Positions 38,426 to 48,218 of a stretch of DNA of 64,000 bases are shown one piece after another. The stretch covers positions 62,001 to 126,000 of the forward strand of contig JAPNUO010000002.1 of NCBI GenBank assembly GCA_026627065.1, read 5' to 3'. How positions within the stretch are numbered: position 1 is the stretch's first letter; the number at the start of each line of letters is the position of its first letter. The notes beneath the pieces are model-generated. The model did not search any database. It saw only the letters and a list, made by a program, of their open reading frames with translations, and was not told the origin of the DNA. A program made the translations under genes and the position numbers. The DNA comes from Bacillota bacterium. Lineage in GTDB: Bacteria; Bacillota; Sulfobacillia; Sulfobacillales; Sulfobacillaceae.

Positions 38426-39619
38426 ATGCTGCGGTGGGTCCACACAGTCACGGGCTCCGTCTTGTTGCTCCTGACTTTAGGATATTCAGCCCCGAGTCTT
38501 TCACCTTCACAGATTGTTGATAGGCCGATCTGGCCAAAAGCTAAGACTTTCCGCCCATGGACTCTTTCTCCGTCTTCGTTTACAGCATTTCAGATGCAGG
38601 GGACGACAGGATGGCTAACGACCCCTTACGCGCTTTATCGCCTCACGGTGACGACCCGTGGCGCGACCGCCACGCCGGTCCTGTGCCCAGGGATGGCGGA
38701 AGCTCAAACGGTCGCGGCGAGCTGGTCTTCACAGACGGTGACTGCTGCCGTGGTTCGGCACCCTGGTCTCATCCAGATAATGGCTTCTCAGGACAAGGGG
38801 CAGCGTTGGACGAAGCTGGGTACCATCCGATCGTCGTACCCTCCTTTGTTTCTGGTGATGATACGCGACACGGGATGGTTAGAAACGAGCCCAGGGGCTG
38901 CAGGACCCCAAATGCCGGCGCAGCTCTGGCGGACAACCGATGGGGGCCGCCATTGGGCGCTAGTGGCTCAAGGCGAAGGAGGTAACGGTCTTCTGCCCCC
39001 TCATCGGTTGCCAAATGGGGGGGCAATGTACTGGACATCCAACACGACGGGATGGCTGATTCCCTTGCCGCTGCCGTCGGCGCGCCAATTTTTCGTGTAC
39101 GAGAGCACCTCGGGCGGCGAGCAATGGGAGCCGGTCACATGGGCCTTTCCCCAGGGTCGCTCGCCCTTTCAGGTGTTATCGGTGGGCACCCTGGTTCCGT
39201 ATGGTCCTCATCAGGCGTTAATTCTTCTGCAGTGGGGGGATCGGCGTTCAGGATGGCAAGTCGCGTCGTGGTCGCAAGGCCGGATTATCCAGTGGTCCCG
39301 TGTATGGCCTGACACCAACATCGTCGTGGCGACCAACACGGCGGAACGTCGATTGTGGCTGGCCGAGGCGTCCACTCTGTGGTCGGTCACGGCATCTCCC
39401 CAGGGCACATTAGCCGTGGCTAAGGTCACGACGCATCTTCCATGCGGCAGTGATCTCGTGGGGTTGCAGCTGTCATCGAGGTTGGGCTGGGCGTTAACCA
39501 TCGGACCCACAAACCACCCGGTGCTATGGACAACGGAAGATGGGGGGCGGGCTTGGCACCGGGTGGGCGCCACCATTTTGATGGCGGAATCGGAGAGAGG
39601 CCATAGGCAGGGCGTGTGA
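38426..39619 (+). CDS. secreted BNR/YCF48-like beta-propeller protein
   Basis: The 397-residue protein begins at ATG 38426 (GGGAGATGAG upstream) with a signal peptide MLRWVHTVTGSVLLLLTLGYSA. It then has repeated blade motifs of the BNR/sialidase type: SQDKGQRWTKLG, RTTDGGRHWALV, STSGGEQWEPV, TTEDGGRAWHRVG, interleaved with TGWL-type strands (GTTGWLTT, DTGWLETS, TTGWLIP). Such propellers are exported scaffolds or sialidase-like domains; no catalytic residues are evident. It lies alone in the accessory region. Confidence 0.78.
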   Translation: MLRWVHTVTGSVLLLLTLGYSAPSLSPSQIVDRPIWPKAKTFRPWTLSPSSFTAFQMQGTTGWLTTPYALYRLTVTTRGATATPVLCPGMAEAQTVAASWSSQTVTAAVVRHPGLIQIMASQDKGQRWTKLGTIRSSYPPLFLVMIRDTGWLETSPGAAGPQMPAQLWRTTDGGRHWALVAQGEGGNGLLPPHRLPNGGAMYWTSNTTGWLIPLPLPSARQFFVYESTSGGEQWEPVTWAFPQGRSPFQVLSVGTLVPYGPHQALILLQWGDRRSGWQVASWSQGRIIQWSRVWPDTNIVVATNTAERRLWLAEASTLWSVTASPQGTLAVAKVTTHLPCGSDLVGLQLSSRLGWALTIGPTNHPVLWTTEDGGRAWHRVGATILMAESERGHRQGV

Positions 39620-39976
39620 ACATCACGGGGTGAGCTCAATCCCCCTAAGAGAATTCCGGCGCAGAGGCATCGCTAGCATATGGTCAGCCACCGGGAGCGG
39701 ACCGCGGTCAACAGCGCCGCACCATCGATTCCACGGCGGAGCTGGAAGTTGCTGAATCGCATAATCGATTCTTCGCCGCCAGCCTGCATAGTCGCCCAAT
39801 GATGCCGTCTACCGTGCGGCCACCCGCGTCGAAGATTTCTTGGGCACTTCCGGGCGACAGAGCGGCCGCACGACGATGACCTTCCCGGGTCCAGCACATC
39901 GCCCCCCTGCCAGGCGACATCGTGTGTGCTTCCTCGCGCTGAGGTTGGACTGCCCATGGCGTAGAGGCTGTAGAGA
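39620..39976. other. intergenic stretch without supported genes
   Basis: About 350 bp between two converging genes. Frames on the minus strand extend past the stop of the ligase gene but lack starts or family signals. No clear terminator hairpin is seen. Confidence 0.5.
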
Positions 39977-41683
39977 TTAGGGCTCTGCCGCTGGGGAGGG
40001 CTCGCGGCTAAGGATAGCGGCAATGGCTTCCCGGAGTACGCCTTTCTGCACTTTGCCCCCAGGACCGATAGGAAGGGCATCGACGAGTTCCACGCGTTCC
40101 GGCCACTTAAATTTGGCCACCGCGCGCTCGGCCAAAAATTGCTGAAAATCGGCGACCGTCGGGGCTGTTCCGGGCTGCGGCACCACAAAGGCACACACCC
40201 GCTCGCCGAGGACGGGATCAGGCATGCCCACCACCGCGATGTCGCGCACGTGGGGATGGCCGCTCAAGAGATCCTCAATTTCCTTCGGAAAGATGTTTTG
40301 GGCGCCGCGCAGGATCATGTCTTTTTTGCGGCCGACGACATGCAGATATCCGTCCGCGTCATACCGTCCCAGGTCGCCGGTATAGTGGTAACCGGGCCAG
40401 GGATCGGCCGGATCCTCGTGAAAGGCGCGGCGGCTGGCCTCCATGTCGCCCCAATAGCCGTAGTGGATGTTCCAAATGAGGATTTCGCCCACCTCTCCCG
40501 GTCCGACCCGCCGGCCCTCTGCGTCCACCACGGGGGCATCGAACCCTTCTAGCGGCACGCCGGCGCCGTCCAACAGCAGGTCTCGCCGGATGCCGGGAAG
40601 AATGGGCGCCATGCACGCCCCGACCTCTGAGGTTCCGTACACGTTAAAAGGTGTGACGCCAATCTGCAGCAGCCGGTCCAGGATGTCTCCCGAGAGCGGG
40701 GCTCCCGAGTAACACACCAGCCGCAAGGTGCGGAGATCGGCCTCCGGGAAGCGCGGGTGGGTGACGACCCGCGTAATCAGCGCCGGATTCCACACCCACA
40801 TGGTGACCTGCTCGGCGGCGGTCAAATCCAGCACCGTCTCTTCGTCGAATTCGGTGAGATAAATGGTGCGGCCGGCACTGTACAAGGAGGTGTGCACCCC
40901 CCACAGCCGCCCGGATCCGCCGCTGAGCGGCCCGAACAGCAGCCGCGTGTCGTAAGGCGTATGGCCGGCCCGCTCGGCCAACGTCACGCTGTGCACGTGA
41001 AACCAGTCAATGGCCGCATGCTGGGAAATCTTCGGCACGCCGGTGGTCCCGCCCGTCGGCAGCAGTTCGTGGACGGCCAGGGGATCAGTGCGGAGCGCCG
41101 GGCCCCAGTCCGCCACGGGGTACTCGCGCAAGATCGCCCGGTCCAAATAGGCGCCAAAGGACTCCACATCGTCGGGCACGGCTTCCTGCCACTGCGGCAC
41201 GAGCAGAATCTCGAGGTCCGGCATCTCCGCGCGGGCCTCGCGGTACCAGGCGAGGAAATCGCGGCCGTGCCAGGCGGAGACAATCACCGCGACGCGCGGT
41301 TGCAATTGGCGCAAGGCCCCCAACGTCTCGCGGCGCCCCAGGTCGACGTTGAGCCCCGCGTGTTTCATCGAGAGTTTGGAGGTGACCATGTCCAGATAGA
41401 CGCTTTCGAGACAGTTCGGGAGTTGGGAGACCAGCACGGATCCGCGGGGAATACGGCGGGCCAGAAAATGGGCAATGATCGCGTTGACGTCGTCAAAGGC
41501 TTCCGCCCAGGTGCGCCGCCGCCGACGCGCCGGCTCGAGGCCATGAAAGGTGTCGACGTACGCCTCGCGGGAGCCCCATTCACGGGCGTTGCGCTGCAAC
41601 AAATCCCAGTGCACCCAATCAAAATGCCGGCCCCCCAATTGCCGGGACCGAATCACCTGATCCCAATGAAAAAGCGTGTCCAT
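39977..41683 (-). CDS. AMP-dependent acyl-CoA synthetase/ligase
   Basis: This enzyme activates a carboxylic acid with ATP to the acyl-adenylate and transfers it to CoA. The 568-residue protein has the P-loop LLPTGGTTGVPKISQ (about 205-219), the A5 motif NVYGTSEVGA, the A7 motif YHYTGDLGRYDADGYLHVVGR and a hinge with KKDMILRGAQNIFPKEIE. The catalytic lysine is in GPGGKVQKGVLRE near the end. It resembles (2,3-dihydroxybenzoyl)-AMP or cyclohexanecarboxylate-CoA ligases, but the substrate cannot be read. It stands alone on the minus strand. Confidence 0.92.
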   Translation of the reverse strand: MDTLFHWDQVIRSRQLGGRHFDWVHWDLLQRNAREWGSREAYVDTFHGLEPARRRRRTWAEAFDDVNAIIAHFLARRIPRGSVLVSQLPNCLESVYLDMVTSKLSMKHAGLNVDLGRRETLGALRQLQPRVAVIVSAWHGRDFLAWYREARAEMPDLEILLVPQWQEAVPDDVESFGAYLDRAILREYPVADWGPALRTDPLAVHELLPTGGTTGVPKISQHAAIDWFHVHSVTLAERAGHTPYDTRLLFGPLSGGSGRLWGVHTSLYSAGRTIYLTEFDEETVLDLTAAEQVTMWVWNPALITRVVTHPRFPEADLRTLRLVCYSGAPLSGDILDRLLQIGVTPFNVYGTSEVGACMAPILPGIRRDLLLDGAGVPLEGFDAPVVDAEGRRVGPGEVGEILIWNIHYGYWGDMEASRRAFHEDPADPWPGYHYTGDLGRYDADGYLHVVGRKKDMILRGAQNIFPKEIEDLLSGHPHVRDIAVVGMPDPVLGERVCAFVVPQPGTAPTVADFQQFLAERAVAKFKWPERVELVDALPIGPGGKVQKGVLREAIAAILSREPSPAAEP

Positions 41684-42314
41684 GAGCGAGCGATGCCTCC
41701 TTCGCTTGCCAGGATGGGCAGAGAGCCGCCCTGCGCCCTGGCCGATTTCATACCCGATAATAACCTAGCGATTGCTTATAATCAACGACAAATTGAAAAT
41801 TGGAGGCGGGGAAAGCATTGGTGACGGTGTGCTACCCTGCCTGGCGTTCTGGGGGTGACGGACCCATCGACAGCAATCGTGGTCCATGACAGCCTGTACG
41901 GGATGGTCAATCACGGGCGGAAAGCGTGTGCGGGTGCAGCGGTGTTAGCGTAGCACGTGTGGGGCGCAACTGCGGCAACGTGGTCTCACGCGGGAGTCGG
42001 CCGGTATTACCTGTCGCTATGCGGCGCCGTTGGGCCACTATCGATCTCCGGGAATGGGTTGGAGATGCTTAGCCAACGGCGGCAGCCCAGGGAACATGGA
42101 TGGAATTCGGGAGGTCCTCATGACTTGTGGCAAAGCAAGCCCGTTCAACAGCTTTCAGGCGGGAGGCTCCCCTCGCCCTGCCGGTCTCTCTTGCCACTAT
42201 CGCAAGCGGATGCGCGAGGCAGAGGCCTATGGGGTGTGCTGGCGAACAGAGGAGGCCATGAAGGGGGCAGGCATGGCTCCGCCGACCCACCCCCCTCTTT
42301 CGCGGAACATCGGC
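41684..42314. other. 630-bp stretch without supported genes
   Basis: Plus-strand frames at 41957 and 42030 lack ribosome-binding sites and family signals and overlap each other; the second runs antisense into the oxidoreductase gene. Probably decayed DNA plus the ligase promoter near 41690-41780, where the sequence becomes AT-rich. Confidence 0.5.
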
Positions 42315-42953
42315 CTAATAGCCGACGGTGAATCGTTGGCGCACAAACCGAGGGTGTTCCACCTCATCCATGACCGCGACGGCGAAATCCTCGGCCGAGA
42401 TGTGGCTCTTGCCATCGGCGTCGACGACGAGAAAGTCCCCATTGGTGCGGTACCGTCCCGTGCGTTCCCCCGGCGCAATCCAGGCGGGCGGACTCACGAT
42501 GGTCCAGTCTAACTCCGATTCCTGGCGAAACCGGGCAAGAACCGTCGCAGCCGCTTCCGCCACCGGCCGCCAGGCGGCAGGGAAATCAGGCGTGTCCAGG
42601 AGGCGCTGACCGGGAAAGACGTAGAGACTGCCCGCCCCGCCCACGACCACCAGGCGCCGAACCTCCGTAGCCTTTACCCCAGCCAGGAGGCTTTCGTTCA
42701 AGCGAATCAAATCCTCCGCCGGAGCGCCGCGCGACGGTCCTAAAGCGCTGACGAGGGCATCGGTTCCAGCCACCGCTGCGGCCACCTCCGTCGGGTTCAT
42801 GGCATCCGCAATGATGACGTCCAATCGTGAATCGGAATGAGTAAGGCGCTGGGAATCGCGAACTGCGGCTCGCACGGCGTGACCGCGGTTCAGCGCTTCC
42901 ATTAGGATGCGGGAGCCCAGCGTCCCGCTGGCTCCCCATAAGGCGATTTCCAT
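42315..42953 (-). CDS. NAD(P)-binding oxidoreductase (NmrA/atypical SDR type)
   Basis: The 212-residue protein has the Rossmann motif WGASGTLGSRIL at residues 6-17, AVRDSQRL, DAMNPTEVAAAVAGTDALVSALG, RLVVVGGAGSLYV, and SELDWTIVSPPAWIAPGERTGRYR. This is the YwnB/NmrA-like group that senses or reduces with NAD(P)H. The ATG at 42953 has AGGGAGG upstream. Repeated TTAAGGT elements in its promoter suggest control by a HxlR- or MarR-type regulator not encoded here. Confidence 0.88.
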   Translation of the reverse strand: MEIALWGASGTLGSRILMEALNRGHAVRAAVRDSQRLTHSDSRLDVIIADAMNPTEVAAAVAGTDALVSALGPSRGAPAEDLIRLNESLLAGVKATEVRRLVVVGGAGSLYVFPGQRLLDTPDFPAAWRPVAEAAATVLARFRQESELDWTIVSPPAWIAPGERTGRYRTNGDFLVVDADGKSHISAEDFAVAVMDEVEHPRFVRQRFTVGY

Positions 42954-42978
42954 CAAAACGACCTCCCTGATTCGAGAT

Positions 42979-43020
42979 ACCTTAATAACGAAAAGGTAGA
43001 AACACACCTTAAGTAAGTAT
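42979..43020 (-). promoter_or_regulatory. repeat-containing promoter of the oxidoreductase gene
   Basis: On the minus strand ACTTAAGGTGTG and TATTAAGGTATC are direct repeats 27 bp apart with an inverted ACCTT between them. Such spaced elements before an NmrA-type gene suggest an operator. Confidence 0.35.
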
Positions 43021-43671
43021 ACACCGAAGAACCGTAGAGAGTCGCGAGCATTCGAAAGATTGGACTCCTCCTGGGCGCGTCATGAATGTGAGGGACCACG
43101 GCGGAAGCCCTGTCCTGAGAAGCGCCACAGGGTTCGGACTAAACGTCGCACAGGGTGGCGGGGTGCCGTTCCGCCGGTCGCGCCGGGGAACCGTCCGACG
43201 CTCTGGCCGGTCGCGACGGCGCCAACGGCCACCAGCGAGTTGCCTACCGTGGGTGGGTGGGCGGTGGAGCTGACCCATGGGGAATTCGCCGAGTTTCTAC
43301 CCTATCATGTCCCGGACCCCGGCCCGTTTTCGGTAGTTGGGGCAGGAGGCGCCAGAGGTACGAAAAAGTGCCCTTTTGAGGCACCAGCCTTCGGAGACGA
43401 ATGTGGATCCTCATGAAACGGCTCTTCATCACCCTGGCTAGGCGGCGTCTCGGCTGAAGGCTTCGGCCGCTTGCACACGACCCGCGCTGGACTGCTTCAC
43501 AAGAACAAGACAGTGCGGCATATTACGCGGCGGTTTGCGATACTCCGTAGGCTCGCCTGCGAGGTGCCGCAGAGGCACGCGCAAAATCTTTTTCCGCATG
43601 AATGATGTCTCGTCCGGCGCCCCATGCGCCCTCCCTGCTTCAGACTTCTAGTTTTTGAATTGGGGGAGGTG
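43021..43671. other. 650-bp stretch without supported genes
   Basis: No convincing gene. One plus-strand frame ending at 43608 reads KTVRHITRRFAILRRLACE without a start or recognised family and may be the tail of a lost gene. Confidence 0.45.
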
Positions 43672-46600
43672 ATGACGGGAATCGCCATTGCGATAAAATT
43701 GAGGGAGTTCACAAGGGATTGGCTTTCTGAATTGAGGGATGCGCTAATGGATAGGGGAAATGTTTCTTCCGTAGCAAGCAAAGGCGAACCATACGACAGC
43801 CGGCGTCGGGAAATTGTCGAACGAGCCAGGAACCGCTGGAAAGAAAAACTCTATGATTTGGGTCGACGAAACAATTTGCTCTATTTTCGCGATCTGAAAA
43901 AAGGCTCGCTGACGTTGGACGGAATTACCGAGAGCATCGGGGAGCGCCTAATGGCGCAAGAGGTTGTCCCATTGCTTGACTTGGCCGGGGACTTGCAGGA
44001 TCGGATTCAGGTGCTGGGCAAAGTGCGCGAGATTCGCAACCGGGCCGTGATGAATGAAGAAGAAAAAGGCCTGGATACCTGTTATCTGGCTTACGGATTT
44101 GCCAGTTGGCGGGCGACGGACGGTGGGCGAAACCCCTCGGCGCCCATTTGGTTGCTGCCCGTGAAGCTCGAGCCCGCAGGACGGGATGCCCTCGCTTATT
44201 CCGTGCGGCGCACCGGCGACTTCATTCTGAATCCCCTCTTGCGCTATGTCCTGCGCACGAATTTTGGCATCGACATTTCACCTGGAGGACTCGAGGAGGA
44301 ATCCCTGGCCGTGTGGCCCTCGCTGGAGTCCTTTCATGTGCGGGAACAGCTCATCCCGGAGTTTGCGGTGGAACCGCGCGCCGTTCTCAGCAATTTTTCC
44401 TTTCAAAAGATGGCGATGGTGCAGGATTTGGACGAGCTAGGCGAACGTCTTGCAGACAATCTGTTGGTTTCAGCCATGGCTGGGGACGCTGAGGCAGCGA
44501 GCGCGCTGTTCGCGCAAGATCACGGGGACGAGACGCTGGATGCCGCGTTGGATCAAGTGTCCCCGGAGGACGAGTTCAGCGTGCTGGACGCCGATTCCAG
44601 TCAACAGCGGGTGATTCGGGCAGTCGCGGCTGGCCGCTCCGGCATCGTCTTGGGGCCGCCCGGCACCGGGAAGAGCCAAACCATCGTGAACGTGATTGCC
44701 GAGTGCATTGCGCGCGGCCGGTCGGTTCTTTTTGTGGCAGAGAAGCGGGCGGCCATTGATGTGGTGCTCCGTCGGATGCAGGAGATTGGCCTGGGAGCCT
44801 TAGTATTGGACTTGCATGCAGCCGAGAAGTCCAAACAGTGGGTGGCAAATCAGCTCGCGCAAAGCTTTACGCATATTGGTCGGGTCACGTCGGTAGAAAC
44901 TCAGGCAGTGCATGAGCGGTTAAAAGACCGGCGGGAACGTCTCAATACGTATGTGCGTCGCCTCCATGAGCCGCGCCCGCCCATCAATCGCAGCTTTTAT
45001 GACATGCAAGGCGTCCTGGTTCACGATCAGGCTGTGCGGGTGGCCACGCGGTGGGATCGTGCCGTCCTAAATGGGTGGAATTCTGCGGTTCTCCAGCATG
45101 TGCAAGAACTCTTACGCCAATTGGGCGAGTTACAAGGGGTGTACCATACTGCCTGGGCTGGGGCCACCTTTCGCGACGACGAGGCCGTCAAGGACGCCAT
45201 CGCGACAGTGCAACGCCTCCGCGATCGCTTATGGCCCGAGGTGGCGCCGCATTTGGAGTGGGCCGCGCAGGGCACGTATGCGCCAGTCGAGACCTTGCGC
45301 CGCGTCGGCGAGTGGATGTCGCTGTTCTCAGAAGTTGAGAACGTTCTGCAGGCGTACAAACCCAGCGTGTACGATCTTGACCTGGAGGCGCTTTCGGCGG
45401 CGTTGGCCCCGGGAGAGACAGGGTGGTTTGGCCACTGGATGCACCGGTTATTTGACCGCGAGTATCAGAAGGCTTTCTCAACGCTTGACGCTCATCGCCT
45501 GGCGGCCGCGCGGGGCAAAAGGCCAGCGGGGGACCTGGCGAATATTCGCCGACAACGGGAGGAGTGGCAGCGACTCGGGGCTGTCTCCGCGCCGGAAACG
45601 CCGCCTGCCTATGCGGAGGCCAAGAAATGGTGGGACGAGACGTGGGCGGCGGTCATGAGGTTAGCTCAGTACGGGCTGCCGTTGGCGGATCTTTCGCTCG
45701 CCGAGTTTAGCGCGATGGTGTCGCAACTGGCCCAGGATCGAGTCAGCCCTTATCAACTACGCCTCATCGGCCGCATCCATTCTGAACTGCGCGCCTCGGG
45801 CCTGGGCGCCTTGGTGAGTGAACTGGAGGACCGGCGAATGCCCTTGGCCGAGTGGTCGTCAGCCTTTGCGTATGCCCTCGCTGCTTCATGGGTAGAGGCG
45901 ATTCTGGCTGAGGATCCGGTGCTGCAAACCTTTAACCGGGAGACGCACGAACGGTACATTGAGGAGTTCCGGGCGGCGGACCGCGAGCATCTTCTCTTAG
46001 CGCGGCAACGAGTGCTTCGTCAGCAAGCTGAGCGCGCGGTGGATACGATGAACGAATATCCCGAAGAGGCCACGACGGTGCGCAGCGAGTCGCAAAAGCG
46101 GACGCGGCACATGCCGGTGCGCAGGCTTCTGACGACAGCCCCGCACGTCTTGTTGTCTTTGCGTCCCTGCTGGGTGGCCAGCCCCCTCACGGTGAGCCAG
46201 TTTCTTCCGCCGCAGGAACTGTTTGATGTGGTGTTGTTCGACGAGGCGAGCCAAGTCTTGCCGGAAGACGCCGTGACCACGATAGCGCGGGGGCGTCAGT
46301 GGGTGGTGGCGGGCGATCACCATCAGCTGCCGCCGACGACATTCTTTGCGTCGGGCGGGGACGAGGACGACGAGGAAGGCCCTCCCGAAGGATTTGAAAG
46401 CCTGCTAGATCTTCTTGCGGGCATGACGGCGCCCTGGCACTTGCAATGGCATTACCGGAGCCGCGACGAGCGCCTCATTGCCTTTGCTAACGCGCACATT
46501 TATCAGAGCTCGCTCATCACGTTTCCCGGCTGCGGCCGCGAAGCGCCGATTACCCACGTCTTGGTGCCGCAAGTCATGGGCAGCGATCGGGACGTGGATA

Positions 46601-47745
46601 GCGTGGGCGCCGAAGTCGAGCGGGTGGTGGCATTGATTTTGGATCATGCCCAACGCCATGCGGACGAATCCCTCGGCGTGATCACCATGGGTGTCAAGCA
46701 TGCGGACCGCATTCAGCTGGCCTTGGAGGAAGCATTGCGCGAACGCCCGGACGTGGATGCATTTTTCGCAGGCGGGCGGCCCGAGCCGTTTTTCATAAAA
46801 AATTTGGAGCGGGTGCAGGGCGATGAGCGCGATGCCATCATCATTTCCATCGGCTACGGCAAGGATGGGACCGGACGCCTTCCCTTTCGGTTCGGTCCGT
46901 TGCTTTACGACGGCGGAGAACGCCGGTTGAACGTGGCCATCACCCGCGCGCGCCGGCGCATGGTGGTGGTCTCGTCGTTTGATCACCGCGACATGGACCC
47001 CTCGCGATGCCGGTCACGGGGCACGCAGTTGCTGCGCGCGTTTCTGGAATACGCCGCGACGGGAGGGGATAGCCTGCGGGTCGAGGCCAGGGCGGCCGAT
47101 GTCTCGTTAAACCCGTTCGAACAGGGCGTCTATGAAGCGCTTCGAGCTCGAGGACTCCACCTGGAACCCCAGTGGGGCGTGTCCAGTTATCGCCTGGACT
47201 TCGCCGTCGCTCATCCGGAGCGTCCCGGCGAGTTTGTCCTCGCTATTGAATGTGATGGGGCCTCCTATCATTCCGCCCCTACCGCGCGCGACCGCGATCG
47301 CCTCCGTCAGCAGCAACTCGAGGCGCTGGGATGGCGGTTTCATCGAATTTGGTCGACGGACTGGTTTCGCAATCCTACCGACGAAATCGAACGCGTCATG
47401 CACGCGTATAAAGAGGCGCTGGAGGCTGGGAATCTAGGTCGGCCCCACCCATCATCGCCGGTGCCTGCGGCGCCAGCGGTTCGCGAATTCCATCAAGCGA
47501 CGCGGGTCGGTCCGCAACCGTTAGTCCTTGTCGGTCGTCCCATCGATGACCATTCGCTCGAGGAGTTGGTGCGGCTGGTGCGCTGGATTCAGTCCGACGG
47601 GGTCCTGCGGACCGATGAGGAGATTATTCACAAAATGGTGCCGATATTAGGGTTTAAACGGCGAGGGCCCCGCATACAGGAACGTCTGAAGGCGGCCATT
47701 GCCGCCTGGCGGAGTCAAGAGAATTCCCGAGTCCACGGAAGGTGA
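43672..47745 (+). CDS. DUF4011-type superfamily 1 helicase with C-terminal Vsr-like nuclease domain (Hhe-like defence protein)
   Basis: This 1357-residue protein has an N-terminal DUF4011 region (KLYDLGRRNNLLYFRDLKKG), a superfamily 1 helicase with Walker A GPPGTGKSQTIVNVI, DEAS box VLFDEASQVLPEDAVTT, GDHHQLPPTTFF, LQWHYRSRDERLIAFAN, ERVQGDERDAIIISIGYG and LNVAITRARRRMVV, then a nuclease fold with LDFAVAHP and AIECDGASYHSAPTARDRDRLRQ. The end (TDEEIIHKMVPILGFKRRGPRI) is a winged-helix-like tail. This order matches Hhe anti-phage proteins. GGGGGAGGTG abuts ATG 43672; the exact start is uncertain. Confidence 0.88.
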   Translation: MTGIAIAIKLREFTRDWLSELRDALMDRGNVSSVASKGEPYDSRRREIVERARNRWKEKLYDLGRRNNLLYFRDLKKGSLTLDGITESIGERLMAQEVVPLLDLAGDLQDRIQVLGKVREIRNRAVMNEEEKGLDTCYLAYGFASWRATDGGRNPSAPIWLLPVKLEPAGRDALAYSVRRTGDFILNPLLRYVLRTNFGIDISPGGLEEESLAVWPSLESFHVREQLIPEFAVEPRAVLSNFSFQKMAMVQDLDELGERLADNLLVSAMAGDAEAASALFAQDHGDETLDAALDQVSPEDEFSVLDADSSQQRVIRAVAAGRSGIVLGPPGTGKSQTIVNVIAECIARGRSVLFVAEKRAAIDVVLRRMQEIGLGALVLDLHAAEKSKQWVANQLAQSFTHIGRVTSVETQAVHERLKDRRERLNTYVRRLHEPRPPINRSFYDMQGVLVHDQAVRVATRWDRAVLNGWNSAVLQHVQELLRQLGELQGVYHTAWAGATFRDDEAVKDAIATVQRLRDRLWPEVAPHLEWAAQGTYAPVETLRRVGEWMSLFSEVENVLQAYKPSVYDLDLEALSAALAPGETGWFGHWMHRLFDREYQKAFSTLDAHRLAAARGKRPAGDLANIRRQREEWQRLGAVSAPETPPAYAEAKKWWDETWAAVMRLAQYGLPLADLSLAEFSAMVSQLAQDRVSPYQLRLIGRIHSELRASGLGALVSELEDRRMPLAEWSSAFAYALAASWVEAILAEDPVLQTFNRETHERYIEEFRAADREHLLLARQRVLRQQAERAVDTMNEYPEEATTVRSESQKRTRHMPVRRLLTTAPHVLLSLRPCWVASPLTVSQFLPPQELFDVVLFDEASQVLPEDAVTTIARGRQWVVAGDHHQLPPTTFFASGGDEDDEEGPPEGFESLLDLLAGMTAPWHLQWHYRSRDERLIAFANAHIYQSSLITFPGCGREAPITHVLVPQVMGSDRDVDSVGAEVERVVALILDHAQRHADESLGVITMGVKHADRIQLALEEALRERPDVDAFFAGGRPEPFFIKNLERVQGDERDAIIISIGYGKDGTGRLPFRFGPLLYDGGERRLNVAITRARRRMVVVSSFDHRDMDPSRCRSRGTQLLRAFLEYAATGGDSLRVEARAADVSLNPFEQGVYEALRARGLHLEPQWGVSSYRLDFAVAHPERPGEFVLAIECDGASYHSAPTARDRDRLRQQQLEALGWRFHRIWSTDWFRNPTDEIERVMHAYKEALEAGNLGRPHPSSPVPAAPAVREFHQATRVGPQPLVLVGRPIDDHSLEELVRLVRWIQSDGVLRTDEEIIHKMVPILGFKRRGPRIQERLKAAIAAWRSQENSRVHGR

Positions 47746-48218
47746 ACCGGGTATCGCGCGCGGGAGCGTAGGAGCCCTTCCGATGTCACAGGCAACGAAT
47801 GTGGGGATGCCGCGCGTGAGAAGGTTTAGGCCGAATGGCCGGCCCGGAAGAAAATCCATTTGGACACTCAGCGGGATCAAGAGCCGTCGCATTTCCTTAG
47901 GCTGAGTCTCATGTGTCGGGGCGACGCTGAATGTCTCACGCGGTTCCGTTTGTAGATTAGAGAGCGGTTGGAGCGGGCAGAGACGTTTGGGCAATGCACA
48001 AAAACGGCGACCGTGGTGTGGGACTAAACCAGACGTCGGTGATAGCGCCTAGGGTCAATGCCTAGGCCCGAGGCCACCTTCTGGCCGATATCAAGATTTT
48101 AGCTGTGCCTGCGGTCCGAGAGCGTCGGGGTGTCCACGCTTGTTGCTGTGTTGATTAGGCTCAACGGGTGCGGTCCCTTTTGTTCTGACACTTATCGCGA
48201 TCCTACAATTATCTTAAG
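47746..48218. other. intergenic stretch without supported genes
   Basis: About 470 bp with no convincing frame. TTGTTC (48180-48185) and TACAAT (48204-48209), 18 bp apart, may be a promoter for the next gene. Confidence 0.45.

Noticed and set aside
40985..41002. CACGTGAAAC half-site of canonical parS
   Set aside because: Only one half matches and it lies inside the coding sequence of the CoA ligase.
43491..43608. Tail of a conserved protein (KTVRHITRRFAILRRLACE)
   Set aside because: The frame looks protein-like but has no start and no family I can name, so it is mentioned only within the spacer entry.
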